64,000 nucleotides of DNA from Turritopsis dohrnii (taxonomy: Eukaryota; Cnidaria; Hydrozoa; Anthoathecata; Oceaniidae), in NCBI GenBank assembly GCA_027922465.2, contig BQMF02000011.1, forward strand, positions 1,798,001 through 1,862,000, read 5' to 3'. The position numbers and the translations under genes are program-made. Shown here in pieces: positions 1 through 10,821 of this stretch; the stretch's first letter is position 1; each line of letters opens with the position of its first letter. The notes under the pieces are model-generated. The model ran no database searches, was not told the DNA's origin, and worked only from the letters and a program-made list of their open reading frames with translations.

Positions 1-494
1 TTAACGTGTGTGATCTGATATTTTACACGATTGGAAAATATACCTCCTAATAATAACTGGGAAAACCAAACAAGTATATAATACCATTACATAATAATCA
101 TACGCTATGCCCACAAACAACAGATTTTTTCACACGATGATGACAAATTGACGCATGTGATTAAATGTAGGCTTAGGACTTTTGACGCGTGGGACAGCCT
201 GTGCAATCGTACTCGTCAAAAGGAGAAGACTGTAAAGGGTCTCCTGAGAACCAAATAAGAAGATCATATTGAAGTGCATAGAAAATACATCTGCTTATCG
301 GCAAAGATGTGTGCATATGTTCACAGAAAAATGACTTGATAAATAACATTCAACATGATCGTATACATCAATTATCGAGCAAAGAACAGTAATGTTCATA
401 GCAGTCAGTGCCGGGAATTGTCATTCGGTAACCCATCAATATAAAACAAAACTCTATATTGCACTTTAAAACCCCACCACCACAGAACCCATGT
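1..494. other. Intergenic, nothing recognised
   Basis: AT-rich DNA with no convincing exon, repeat or RNA gene. It ends at the TA that flanks the first transposon. Confidence 0.5.
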
Positions 495-2260
495 TAGAGT
501 GCCTGCTCCCCTTACCGCTAACTTTTATTATAATGTTACAAAATTCGTCAATGCAAACGTAAAATACAGTTAAATGGATTTAGCACCACAATTGGTCATT
601 CTAGATACTAAATCAACAAGAATAAACAAAGAGAATAAGATTGATAACAAATACTGTAATTGTAAACATAATCGGGGTGATATTCCTCTTTCCGCTAACT
701 TGTTCCTCTTTCCACTAACTAATTTCACGTTCGTCAAAAGTGATGCAAATAACAAAATTGTATGGAATTTAGTGTTCATAGCAACAGTTTAATCCCTTTT
801 CTCTCAATTTAAGTGCTTTCCTCCTTTGCTTCTGCAGATATAAGACAATCACAGGCTTAATAAAAATGTTTACTGTTTACAAATCGAAGGCAGCCATATT
901 TTTATGAGCGAAGTTTTTTAGAAAACAATAGTGCCGTCTCGACAAGTCAACTTTTGATCGCAAAAATCTAGACACGTGATGGGAATTGCCCTATTGTGAT
1001 AAACACAGACATCGTTAATTTGTTAAAAGCATGAACCGCGAATGTAATTATCAACATGTATTGAATTAATTCTTACACTCGCAACATATGAAATCAATTG
1101 TTTCTATACTTGTGATGGAGATTTTTAACATGTGGAGGATTTTTTACACGCTAGAATGATCTTACAGAATTCAAGTTGCAATTGCTAAAAAGTTTAAATT
1201 GTGATAAAAAGCGTTAACGCAATAAAGAGTTTTTAATGACAATGGGTCCTTTGGGCGAAAAGGTCTACAAAACAAGTTTCACGTTTTCTTGAACGATAAA
1301 TCTATGGGTGATATTATCAATGTGGGATTTCGTGCTAATTGAATGTCTGTAAAAAAAATTTAACTGTTTGAGTAATCAAGCAAAAATCAGTGCTAACAAG
1401 AACAAATTTTGTAGCTATAGCGGAGAAAGGCACCTGGTTACAGAATTACCTTGCTGTAAACTTTAGATGATTTACTCGCGTATAAGAAAACTGTTTGTGT
1501 GGATAAAATCTCAGATGTTGGTAACATTTAAGACAGCAGAGGAATAACAAGGATTCGATATGCTCCGTTATTTATGACACTGAATTTTGAAGCATTTATT
1601 TTTCGAGGAAGCCATTTTTAAATTTTTTTCACAATGATCATGACCCGGTGTTAGATTTTACTCTATTAATCAGTTAGTATTTGGCAATTCACTTTGAAAC
1701 TTTCCATAACGATGGCTGAATGAATATACTTTTAGATAATAATTAGTTTGGTTTGATTTGTTGTCTTTAAATGAAGGAAATAAACCATCAAATTCAAAGT
1801 TAGCGGCAAGCGGCACATAGCGGTAAGGCCACAATCACAAATACTTTACCTTCGCGTCAAAATCACTTAAAAAATCGGGTCGGTCGGTCGGTCGGTCCAT
1901 AAAATCGTCGGGAATTTGTTGTTAAACCAGGCAGTTTCGCCTGATCCACCAACTTCAGCCATTTTTAAAGAAGGCGCGAGCGGGAAACGGCTATCCAGCT
2001 TACAGCATCAGCATTTATAAATGGCGGCGGAGTAGTAGAGGAAACGTTGATTTTGGAAGATTTACCGGTCAAAAAGTAATATTTTTGATATCACACAAAA
2101 AGAAACAATATTTAAGACCAAATCATTTTTGACATTTTTCCGACATTTTTACCGACTCACCGACTCAAATTTGTCGGAATTTTGGCATAGATTGTTGTTC
2201 GGTCGGCTGACGCGAAAGAATATTATTTGTGATTGTGGCCTAAGGGGAGCAGGCACTCTA
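495..2260. mobile_element. TA-flanked non-autonomous DNA transposon carrying a nested MITE
   Basis: The ends are inverted repeats starting GAGTGCCTGCTCCCCTTAC at 497, with the complement ending at 2258. TA lies on both sides (495-496, 2259-2260), as expected of a Tc1/mariner-type target duplication. A related copy lies in the opposite orientation at 38,339-39,616. No transposase is visible, and the short open frames in it are not conserved in phase. The right arm is split by a second element at 1827-2240. Without that insert the element would be about 1.35 kb. Confidence 0.85.
1827..2240. mobile_element. Nested PIF/Harbinger-type MITE
   Basis: A 414 bp element with terminal inverted repeats GGCCACAATCACAAATA. 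It is flanked by the 3 bp duplication TAA (1824-1826 and 2241-2243), as PIF/Harbinger elements produce. The related copy at 38,339 lacks it and shows the uninterrupted site, so the order of insertion is clear. The interior has a short GGTC tandem run near 1880 and no coding capacity. Confidence 0.85.
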
Positions 2261-3982
2261 AGCTTTTTAGGGAAGCTCTTTCATTGCATTTTTTTTTAAT
2301 TACAAAATAATCAATTTGATTTTGAAAAGTAGGTAATGAATGATATACTTTAATACAGAGTCAGAGAGGGTTCTGCACTAATAGGCATGATTTCACCAGC
2401 AGAAAAAAGTCAATCATGGAGCGTTGCAATTTTTCTGCCTGCCCCATTTTCATCCATGAAGTTTTCCAGGAAAATTGACCACCAATTCATTATGACAATT
2501 TAAGAAAAGGTCCTTAACAAGTTTCTTATATCTGGAGAACCAAAACAACACACCAAAACAATAAAAAGAGGAAAACTTTCACTTTCGATCTCCACCAACT
2601 CTTAAAAAATTCACATATATATCGATTTTCAATCTTCTGATTTACCTATAGCTTTGCAAAAACAACTCATTTGAAAATTAGTATGTATGTCTGCAATCGA
2701 AAAGTTTCTTTAGCGGATGATGATAACTCACGTTTATTTTTGAAGTTATGGAACATCGAAGAGGGACAGGTATTGGAACCCCATTTTGTTTGAAAGTTTT
2801 TCGTGTAATATTTTCACGAAAATATTAAAAAGAAGCCAGTTCGTTTTTTAATCACGGGCGCCCCGAGCGTGAAATTGGGACTCGTGAAATTATGACTCCT
2901 CTGAAGTCCTAATTCTCTGGAAACTTTGGAAACCCAGACCTGACTCTCTCTTTCTTCTCGCTTGGTTGGTAGCAAATTTAGCAAAATTTAATTGATTTCT
3001 TCTGACTCAGTGTTTTAACAAATGATAGTTAGTTAGTGGTGTGCCTAAGGAAATAATATTTAAAAGAGCGTAGTCGACTTTTTTCGAAAGTTCTCGAACT
3101 CTCAGTTGACTGGGAAAGTAATTCGAGTTATCGAGTGTTTGAGTTTCTGAGAGTTGAAGTAATTACACTAATTATTATGTCCAGAGACCAATAAAAAAAG
3201 TTCGTGTAATCGAGTGATCGAGTTTTCAACTTCAAGAGTCGACTGTATGTAAAAAAAGAAAATGATTTCTCAGTGCTCAAACTTATATATTGACCTATAA
3301 AAGAAGTAAGTTTTAAAGAACAAGATTTATACCCCTTATTGTTTCATTTTACAATTTATTAAGGCAATCTTGAAATACCTCAGAATCAATTAGTTCTTAT
3401 GTGGAAAAGTCTTATTTTACTAAAGAAGGACACAGTTCGTGCATCAAGTTTTGTAAAAATTCAGGTTGAAAAGGATTGCTTATCTCAATATCACATCAAC
3501 TGAATCTAATTCCTTCGTTTCGAATACAGTTACAAAAATAGGTAGTTAGTTAAGTAGTCAGAAATGTCGAGATAGCAGGGGAAAATTTCCATTCAAAAAC
3601 GTCAAATCTGGCGAGACTGAAGGAATTATGTAGAGTTAGGCGGGTGGTCGAGATAGTGAGAGGTCGAGTTAGCAGGGGTCCACGGCGATTTACGGAGTAA
3701 CTTTAATTATGCGCATGCGTCGATTAACGATCTTTTTAAGAGAGAATCATAATGGCGTGTGATATCTGAAGTCTGGTGATCAAATTTATGTATTTTCAGC
3801 CTGTACCCTGAGCTTACCACTCAGTGCCCAGGCTTTTACACGTGCGACAAAGTATTTCATAATGTTTCGAGAAGCTGCTCCTAGTTCAGAATTTACATGA
3901 AAGAGTAATACTTGACGATGAAGTGGTATACAATTTGGGACATCGAATTCTGGGGCCCTATACCTCCCCTGGAAAGGGACCT
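2261..3982. other. Intergenic with degenerate MITE-like pieces
   Basis: No gene recognised. About 3070-3246 has weakly matching inverted ends built on GTCGACT with TCGAGT-type internal repeats. About 3568-3682 has two copies of a GTCGAG(A/T)TAGCAGGGG motif. Both look like old Tc1/pogo-type MITE remains. Confidence 0.45.
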
Positions 3983-6323
3983 CCCAGTAAACACAAGACG
4001 TCTTGAAGACGTCTTTGAGACGTCTTTTCAGGACCAGTTAAGACGTCTCTAAAACGTCCTCAACTAGTCTCCAGGTGTAACACCGAAAGACGTCTTTTAA
4101 GGACGAGAAAAAGACGTCTTTCGAAAACGTCTTTGAGACGTCTTACTCTCGTATCTAAAAGACGTCTTTCGCTGTTACACCTGGAGACTAGTTGAGGACG
4201 TCTTAAAGACGTCTTAACTGGTCCTGAAAAGACGTCTTAATCTCGTATCTAAAAGAAATTTGTTTTGAATTCTGAAACACATGACTGGTTTTTATTAGCA
4301 TCTACAATGGCATTTATTTGCCGTCTCCATTTACCTTTAAACCCAGAAGTTATAACTTCTAATATTTCAAACTCAAAATTAGAAAGTTTGGTGATGGTGT
4401 CAAGGCAAAATTTAAACTTATTCATGGGTCGCGGCGAGAATTTTGAAGTGGGTGGGCCCATCAATAAAGGAAAAACTCCTTCCCTGTCGCCCACCATGGT
4501 TGGGTGACGAAGAAAATTTTTTAATCCACAGATGCTCTGAGGGCCCTAATACGACTATTTTAGCTTCAAATTTTGAATAGAAAAAGCATATATAAGGTAG
4601 AAAAACTGCTTTCTACAGTGTTTACATTCATAAAATAATCCATAAAACATAAGAATATTCCTCTCAGACACAGGGGGTCTAAAAGACGTTGCGTCTTAAA
4701 TACGCCTTTTTCGCGTCTACAGGGTAAGTTTCTGCGTCAGTATATGCAAGCATTAAGTAGTCTCGTCCCCAGAGCTTCTTTTCTCTCAACAGAAAATGTT
4801 GTGCATTCTCAATGTGCTCCAAAAAAGATATTCCAATGCCAAATAAAGTCATTGAAATTACAATTCCCCTGAAAATATGGTATTTTGGCATTTTCTCACG
4901 ACACTTCAACTTTGAATTGTGACAATTAGGAGCAGTTGTAAAATATTCGCTTTAGTTACGACGTTTCTGGTTAATTAAGTCTGACGCAAGTCCAGTCCAA
5001 AGGTCTTTTTTCACTGAAGGTCTCGAATGTATTTTTTTGACTTGATTGTTCCAAAACGAACTCGTTTGCAATTTCTGATAATTTTAAATTATCTAAAACT
5101 GTTTTATAACAATACAATTTTTTATTCTACGTAACATTGTAAAAGATTATTCTGGAGTTGCACACGATACTCCACTTGTTAGCAAGATTCTGAGAAGGCT
5201 GCAAATGTTTGACATTAACAGTCCTTTTTCTCGAGACAGTGACTTAAACTTTTCGATAACATCGACGAAAACAATTGGCTGACCGTCATTAAAAACTGTA
5301 TGAAGTAGTTGAAGTTCCGCTCCGATCGCATCGTAGCTTCGTAAAAGTCATACGCTGTTTCAGGGTGATAAGCTTCTCCTGGTTGGTTTTGGATTTCCTT
5401 CAACAAACTGCAGAATTGAATAATTTGGTCGTTTTCGTTTTCGAGGAACTGCAGGTTCGGACACGGCACTTATCTTCAGAATTTTTGTAGCACAGAAATA
5501 CAGGTAAAAATAAAAAATTCAAATCTTATCAAAAAAGTGGGTGGGCCCGGGCCCCCCCGGCCCCCCCGTCGCCGCGACCCATGTTATTACATTCACGAGC
5601 TAGGGAAACCCACTACCAATAAGTAGAAACCATCCACAATGACACTGCATAAATTTTAGAACAAATTTTCGAACGCATGAAATCAATGTTGCAGTGACAA
5701 AAAAAAACTTTTTCAAAGCAAAGTATTTACAATGTTTTGATACAGAAATGTCGAGAAATAATCGGAGTGCTTCACCCAAACCGAAAGAGCATGCCCTGAT
5801 TTTTTTTTTGAAGCAGATAATTCCACCACTTATGTGTTGAAGTGTTCCATTCTAGAAATCCACTTTGCGTTCTTAAAAATGGTATTTGGCTAAATCTATT
5901 TATCAGAAATCATAAGTTGTTATGATTTTCCCTCAAACCGTCACACTATATATAAAACTAAAATGTTAGTGTTGTCCCCCACCACCACCATAAACTGTGT
6001 TAGTATGGATCATTAGCTAGCAAAATTAGGAAAAAAATAAAATAATATAAAATCACATTAAAACGTCTCGTTGCGACCAGTGGAAACTCGTTTCACCGAG
6101 GACAAGAAAAAGACGTCTTTAAAACGTCTCCTTGCGACCAGTGTAAAATCGTCTTTAAAGGACAACAAAAAGACGTCTTTCAGACGTCCTCTTAGGACGA
6201 AAATTAACTGGTTGTTCAAAACCCAAGAAAAGACGTCTCAAAGACGTCTTATCTGGTCGAAAGACGTCCGTACCAGTATGAGACCAGAAAAGACGTCTTA
6301 AAGACGTCTTTGTGTTTACTGGG
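3983..6323. mobile_element. 2.3 kb DNA transposon with GACGTC-rich hairpin ends
   Basis: The outermost inverted repeat is CCCAGTAAACACAAGACGTC at the left and its near-complement ending ...GTTTACTGGG at 6323. The palindrome GACGTC, usually inside AAGACGTCTT, occurs about 11 times in the left 270 bp and about 8 times in the right 260 bp. The left end is itself a long inverted repeat (about 4030-4235). No clear target duplication is seen. The interior has short minus-strand frames and a possible transposase remnant at 5150-5470. Family assignment is open. Confidence 0.75.
5150..5470 (-). pseudogene. Possible hAT-type transposase C-terminal remnant
   Basis: On the minus strand an open stretch at 5470-5290, continued in another frame to about 5150, ends with a leucine-rich segment resembling LLxSNxxxLLRxLLTSxVS. 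This recalls the dimerisation region at the end of hAT-type transposases. At least one frameshift is needed to join the parts and no catalytic core is visible. It lies inside the GACGTC-ended element and may be what is left of its transposase. The resemblance is weak. Confidence 0.3.
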
Positions 6324-7324
6324 CTATAATATACCATTGCAAATTTTTGAAGCCCAAATATGTTATTGAGGCTGTTATACATAGGATAAAGTTCCTTAAA
6401 AACTACTTTTTTTTGGAGAGGTATAGGAGACCCTTAAATTATGATTATCATAATCATCATATTTTAACTGATTTTCAAAACGTTAAAACCTAATGCATAA
6501 CAGTACATCAGTAAAACTTTGTGGGAATTGGTTTTATTCTTCCCTCTTTCTTTTCTTCGGTTCTGGATTAAGAGATTTCGCTACAGGATGATTCTTCACG
6601 TAATGTTCTTTCATCATACTGGATGCTTTGTACGTTTTGGTGGTGGTGGGTAGCCATATTTTTTGGTTCAAAGTGAGAAGTAAATTGGCTGTTTTGGGAT
6701 TAAGAAAAAATGGCTGGTTTCTGGATATGCCCTCGTTAGAAAGATTAATAATGAACTTTCAAGTTTTCCAAAGAATATGCTTTCAAAAAATTGACGAGGT
6801 CAGAAAATACGGATGTTCAAAATGACGAATATTTGCTCGTGAAAGTTCAGGTGATGGCCCTGCTGTTTGCTTATTCACGGTTGATATAGCAACAGATAAT
6901 TCTCAAATTTTGTCGCTGTTGGCATTTCAAACAAAAATAAATATGGAAATCAACCTAGTGCGTCATGGTAAGTGTGAATTTTAGTAGTTTTTTCAAGTGA
7001 ACTTGGTGAGAAAGCCAAGTGAAAGCTCAGCCATTTTCCTCTTCTTCTTCGTTTCAAAATCGACGCATGCGCATATTAAAAGTTCTTGCAGCTATGTATT
7101 TAAACTGCCGTGGTCAACTGTATTCAGTTTGAAAATGTTGTTACGACAGGGAGAGAAGGATCTATGTTTTGTAAGACATCTGTTTCAATATTGAAGCAGC
7201 TTAACAACACGCCTACATCAATATCTTCATTTGAACGTGTGTCTTATAATTCTTCATATAAAATGTCTGTAATGTGGAAAGGGAACACTCCACAAGTCGA
7301 TTCTTTTCTTCTTACAAGCTAATC
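6324..7324. other. Intergenic, nothing recognised
   Basis: No exon or repeat structure identified. A short match to 3700-3730 (a TGCGCATGCGTCGAT-type stretch, in reverse) sits near 7060. Confidence 0.4.
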
Positions 7325-8020
7325 TACCGGGTGAGTCAAAAAAAAGTACCGTTGTTTCGCAAAACGTATCTTTCGATTGACTAATTATGAAAGCTAGTGT
7401 TTTTTATTTCTGAATAGAGGAATCCTTTACCTACATTTTGGTGTATCATTTGTCAAATTTGGTTGAGTAGAAAAAAAGTTATGGGCAAAAAACTGGAGGT
7501 GGTCCTTGTAAAAATCGCCGAAAAATGACGAAAAAATCTAAACAAAACTTCTCCAAACAAGATTTTCTGTTCTTATTGCAAACCGTATGGGATTGAAACT
7601 CATACACACTTCAATGTGCTAAAACTTTTTTTTTTTATTCCCAATGCTTAAATTAAGTTAAAAGTTCAAACTTTTTTCAAAATTTTATTAAAACTTTACT
7701 TGATGAAGTTTTTTATAAAGACTGTTTTGTAAAAAATGCCACAACTCACGTTACAACAAAGAATTTGGGTATGTATCCAGTTTCCAGTTTCGAGAAGTTT
7801 TGTTCAGCTTTTTTCGTCATTTTTCGGCGATTTTTACAAGGACCACCTCCAGTTTTTTGCCCATAACTTTTTTTCTACTCAACCAAATTTGACAAATGAT
7901 ACACCAAAATGTAGGTAAAGGATTCCTCTATTCAGAAATAAAAAACAATAGCTTTCATAATTAGTCAATCGAAAGATATGTTTTGTGAAACAACGGTACT
8001 TTTTTTTGACTCACCCGGTA
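7325..8020. mobile_element. Mariner-type MITE with ~200 bp inverted repeats
   Basis: A 692 bp element (7327-8018) beginning CCGGGTGAGTCAAAAAA and ending with its complement, flanked by TA on both sides. The inverted arms extend roughly 200 bp each with only scattered mismatches, so the whole element can fold back. No transposase is present. It is directly followed by a GTT microsatellite. Confidence 0.9.
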
Positions 8021-8021
8021 G

Positions 8022-8059
<38 letters not shown>
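8021..8059. repeat. (GTT)n microsatellite
   Basis: About 13 uninterrupted GTT units abutting the right end of the preceding MITE. Confidence 0.95.
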
Positions 8060-8124
8060 AAGAAAATGTAACACCATTGAAGTTTGTTATGATCGAAACA
8101 GATGTGCATTGTTTTTTTTTATGT

Positions 8125-8215
8125 AGCGTAAAGTCTCGATTAAGCGCCCTCCTCGAAAACACTCGCCCTAAAAGTCAAGGAAGTAAATAAGCACTTGGGC
8201 GTTTAATCGAAGCTT
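8125..8215. repeat. Degenerate GCGCTTAA-type MITE remnant
   Basis: Short inverted segments (TCGATTAAGCGCCCTC at the left, GGGCGTTTAATCGA at the right) resemble the ends of the better preserved element at 27,064-27,591. Confidence 0.4.
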
Positions 8216-8235
8216 TATGATGATATATACAGAAT

Positions 8236-9060
8236 AATATGGAGCCTCTAAAACGGACATCCTCTAAAGCGGACACCTTCTTTAGACGGACAAACGAATT
8301 TGTACCGGCGAACCCTTTGTAAACTCTTATAGAGATATCTCCCCAAAGTGGACAGTCTAAAGCGGATACCTCCTTAAAGCGGACGTTTTTCCAGGTCCCG
8401 CACGACAATTTCCCCCTAAAATTAATCGCTATAAAGCGGACACCGAAAAATTTCGACAAGAATATTAAAATTCAGTATTTTATTTCTTTTCTTTTTTTCT
8501 GTTTAAAATATTTTCTTGTCCATTTATTGTAAGGTTAATGTTATTTGTTAGCCAAGTGACACCTCTTCTTAATCACTAACGAGGAATATTCATGGTATCT
8601 CTGACCATTAGCAAGCTCCCCGGTTGACGCACTTCCCAGTCTCCTCTGCTTCCATGTATGAGACTGGAAATTTTAAGAAATGTACTCCACAACACTACTA
8701 TCATTTAATACAGTAACAACATTTTTTTCAAAGCAACAGACTGTCATGTAGTTATAAAACACGTGTTTTTGAGTTTTCCAGAGTTGTACAGCTTTGCAAT
8801 CATTTTCAGTCCTAACGTTTTTTTAATATGCTACACAAATGTTTATTTTCAAATTTTCTTTTATGAATGTTTCTTTGTCTAACTGAGCAGTAACAGCAAA
8901 GGATAATATGAGCATGCGTAATGGGTTCCCGACTTAGGAGTAGAATTTTTTCTTCCGAGTTTCTGGCCAAAATAAGCAAAACCTCTCCAAGGCGGACACC
9001 TCTCTAAAGCGGACGAAATCTCTGGTCCCCTGAGTGTCCGCTTTAAGGAGGTTCCACTGT
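8236..9060. mobile_element. pogo/Tigger-like MITE
   Basis: The right end reads ...GGAGGTTCCACTG followed by TA, the complement of the CAGTGGAACCTC terminus typical of pogo-type elements. The left end (GGAGCCTCTAAAACGGACA near 8240) is a degenerate match. Both subterminal regions repeat the motif AAAGCGGACA several times. No coding sequence. Confidence 0.7.
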
Positions 9061-9103
9061 ACTCTACCGAGTTTTGTTTGTTTCGGCACCTTGTGCTGTT
9101 TAG

Positions 9104-10475
9104 ATGATCCAGTTACAAATCTGGTGGCTTATATGCAGTGTCTTCGTGACATTTGTCATTTCCAAGCCCACTGAAGTATCAGAAGACAAGAATGAGGAAC
9201 AAATGGATTGGGTGAATTCATTTGATGGAAAGTTTCATTATGCTTGTCCTGCAGGTAAACCAATATTTTTTTTAGACATACATCTTGCAACCCAAAATAT
9301 AATCTCAAAACTAACGAAAACTGCAAGGATTTGTACATACCCAGCTTCAGAAATAGCATATTACATGTAGTATACTTTTTCTAAAAATTTATTTGTTGAC
9401 ACTTCGTGTCTTTGCATTATATAAGTAGTAGCAATGTTCTCACAAGAACAAGTTCATTTCCAAAAAATAATACGGAACGATAAGGAATTCTTATTGTTCA
9501 ACAGGTAAAGCGATTGGTTCTTTAAGCAGTGTCCATAGCAACCAACATGAAGATCGCATATGGAATATTGACTGCTGGAAAGACTTAATAACAAAGGGTA
9601 AGCAGACATGGACGGGTTACTTGAACCAGCTGGACGGTGTGTTGGACTACCACTGTCCGACAAACTCGGTGATGACGGGAATGGATAGTTATCATGACGC
9701 CGGAAGCGAAGACCGACGATATAAGTTCCAATGTACGGAAATGCCCGGACACTACCCGAGGTTTTGCTACTGGACACGCGACTACCAGAATGCAGTAGAT
9801 GCTCCTTTCTTTGGGACTGCCAAAGATAAATCGACGTTTATTACTGGTCTGTACAGTATACACGATAATACTGCAGAGTAAGTAGATAAAAAAGTATTTT
9901 ACAAAATAAGACAGCAACGGGAGAGTGAGAATGATCCAAAAATATTAAAATGATAAGTCACAAATGAATGAGAAATTACAGCCTGTTTCCCACCAACGTT
10001 AACACCCGTGCAATTTCGTCAGACCGAAACTTTGATGCGAAAAAAGGAAGATCTGATCCTACATTTTCTTTTGTTTGTTTCTATTCGAAATACAACAGCC
10101 AATTATTTTGATAAAATTTCACAATATGAACAGAATCACGCGAATGTTTTTCGTATATTGATCGAAAAAAGACCGATTATGAGAAAAAACGCTAGTGTAG
10201 TGGGAAACCGTTTTACGATTTGATCTGTGATTATATTTAAAAAAAAAAAGCAGCCAATGATTTATTTCTCAAGTAATCCTATGCTCATGCCCAAACAAAT
10301 TACATCTGGACAATGTCACCATTGGTTTCCTTTAAAATGCGCAGACCAATGCAATATTCCATGCCGACGATTATTTTTTCATCGGGATGGGCCCAATGAA
10401 GTTGAAACCAATAATATCAATGTCAATTTTTATTTTAGAGACAGAAGATTCAAAGTTCATATGTGCTTGTACTGA
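9104..10475 (+). CDS. DPT: Dermatopontin-like secreted matrix protein, 3 exons
   Basis: Predicted secreted extracellular-matrix protein of 186 residues (human dermatopontin is about 200). Exons are 9104-9254, 9505-9877 and 10439-10475, all with GT-AG junctions and continuous frame. Residues 1-20 form a hydrophobic signal peptide ending near FVISKP. The family's repeated motif, DR followed by an aromatic residue and cysteine, is present three times (EDRIWNIDC, EDRRYKFQC, EDRRFKVHMC). The last is assembled across the final intron, which supports that short third exon. The family binds collagen or decorin in vertebrates and is widespread as lectin-like proteins in invertebrates; the ligand here is not inferable. 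It converges with the acyl-CoA dehydrogenase gene, stops only 347 bp apart. An AATAAA lies about 18 bp after the stop. A short or missed exon is the main uncertainty. Confidence 0.85.
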
Positions 10476-10821
10476 AAGTCGTTTTTTGATGGAATAAAAG
10501 AAAGAGTGTATGACAACATACACTACTGGAATTCTTTAAAAAAAATACAAACAAACAAACAAACAAAAAATAAACAAAAATATCCTGATTCACAAAACTA
10601 TTTCCAAATAAAGTTTACATTAAAAGGTTAACATTAGTACAAACCTGAAAGAAGTCCCATCTAAAAGAAAGGTTTAAGAAGTAAGAGACAAACAGAAAAA
10701 GCACACTTTAACACTTTCCTGCCAAAATGTAAGTCGGTCTATTTTTTTCATGTTCGACCAATATCTTTACTCAAATGATTTTAAATTGCCGAATACAACG
10801 AAATTAGAGATCAGAATCCCA

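Noticed and set aside
6071..6382. Open frames on both strands with repeated KTSLRRL-like peptides
   Set aside because: They are translations of the AAGACGTCTT palindrome array at the end of the 3,983 element, not a repeat protein.
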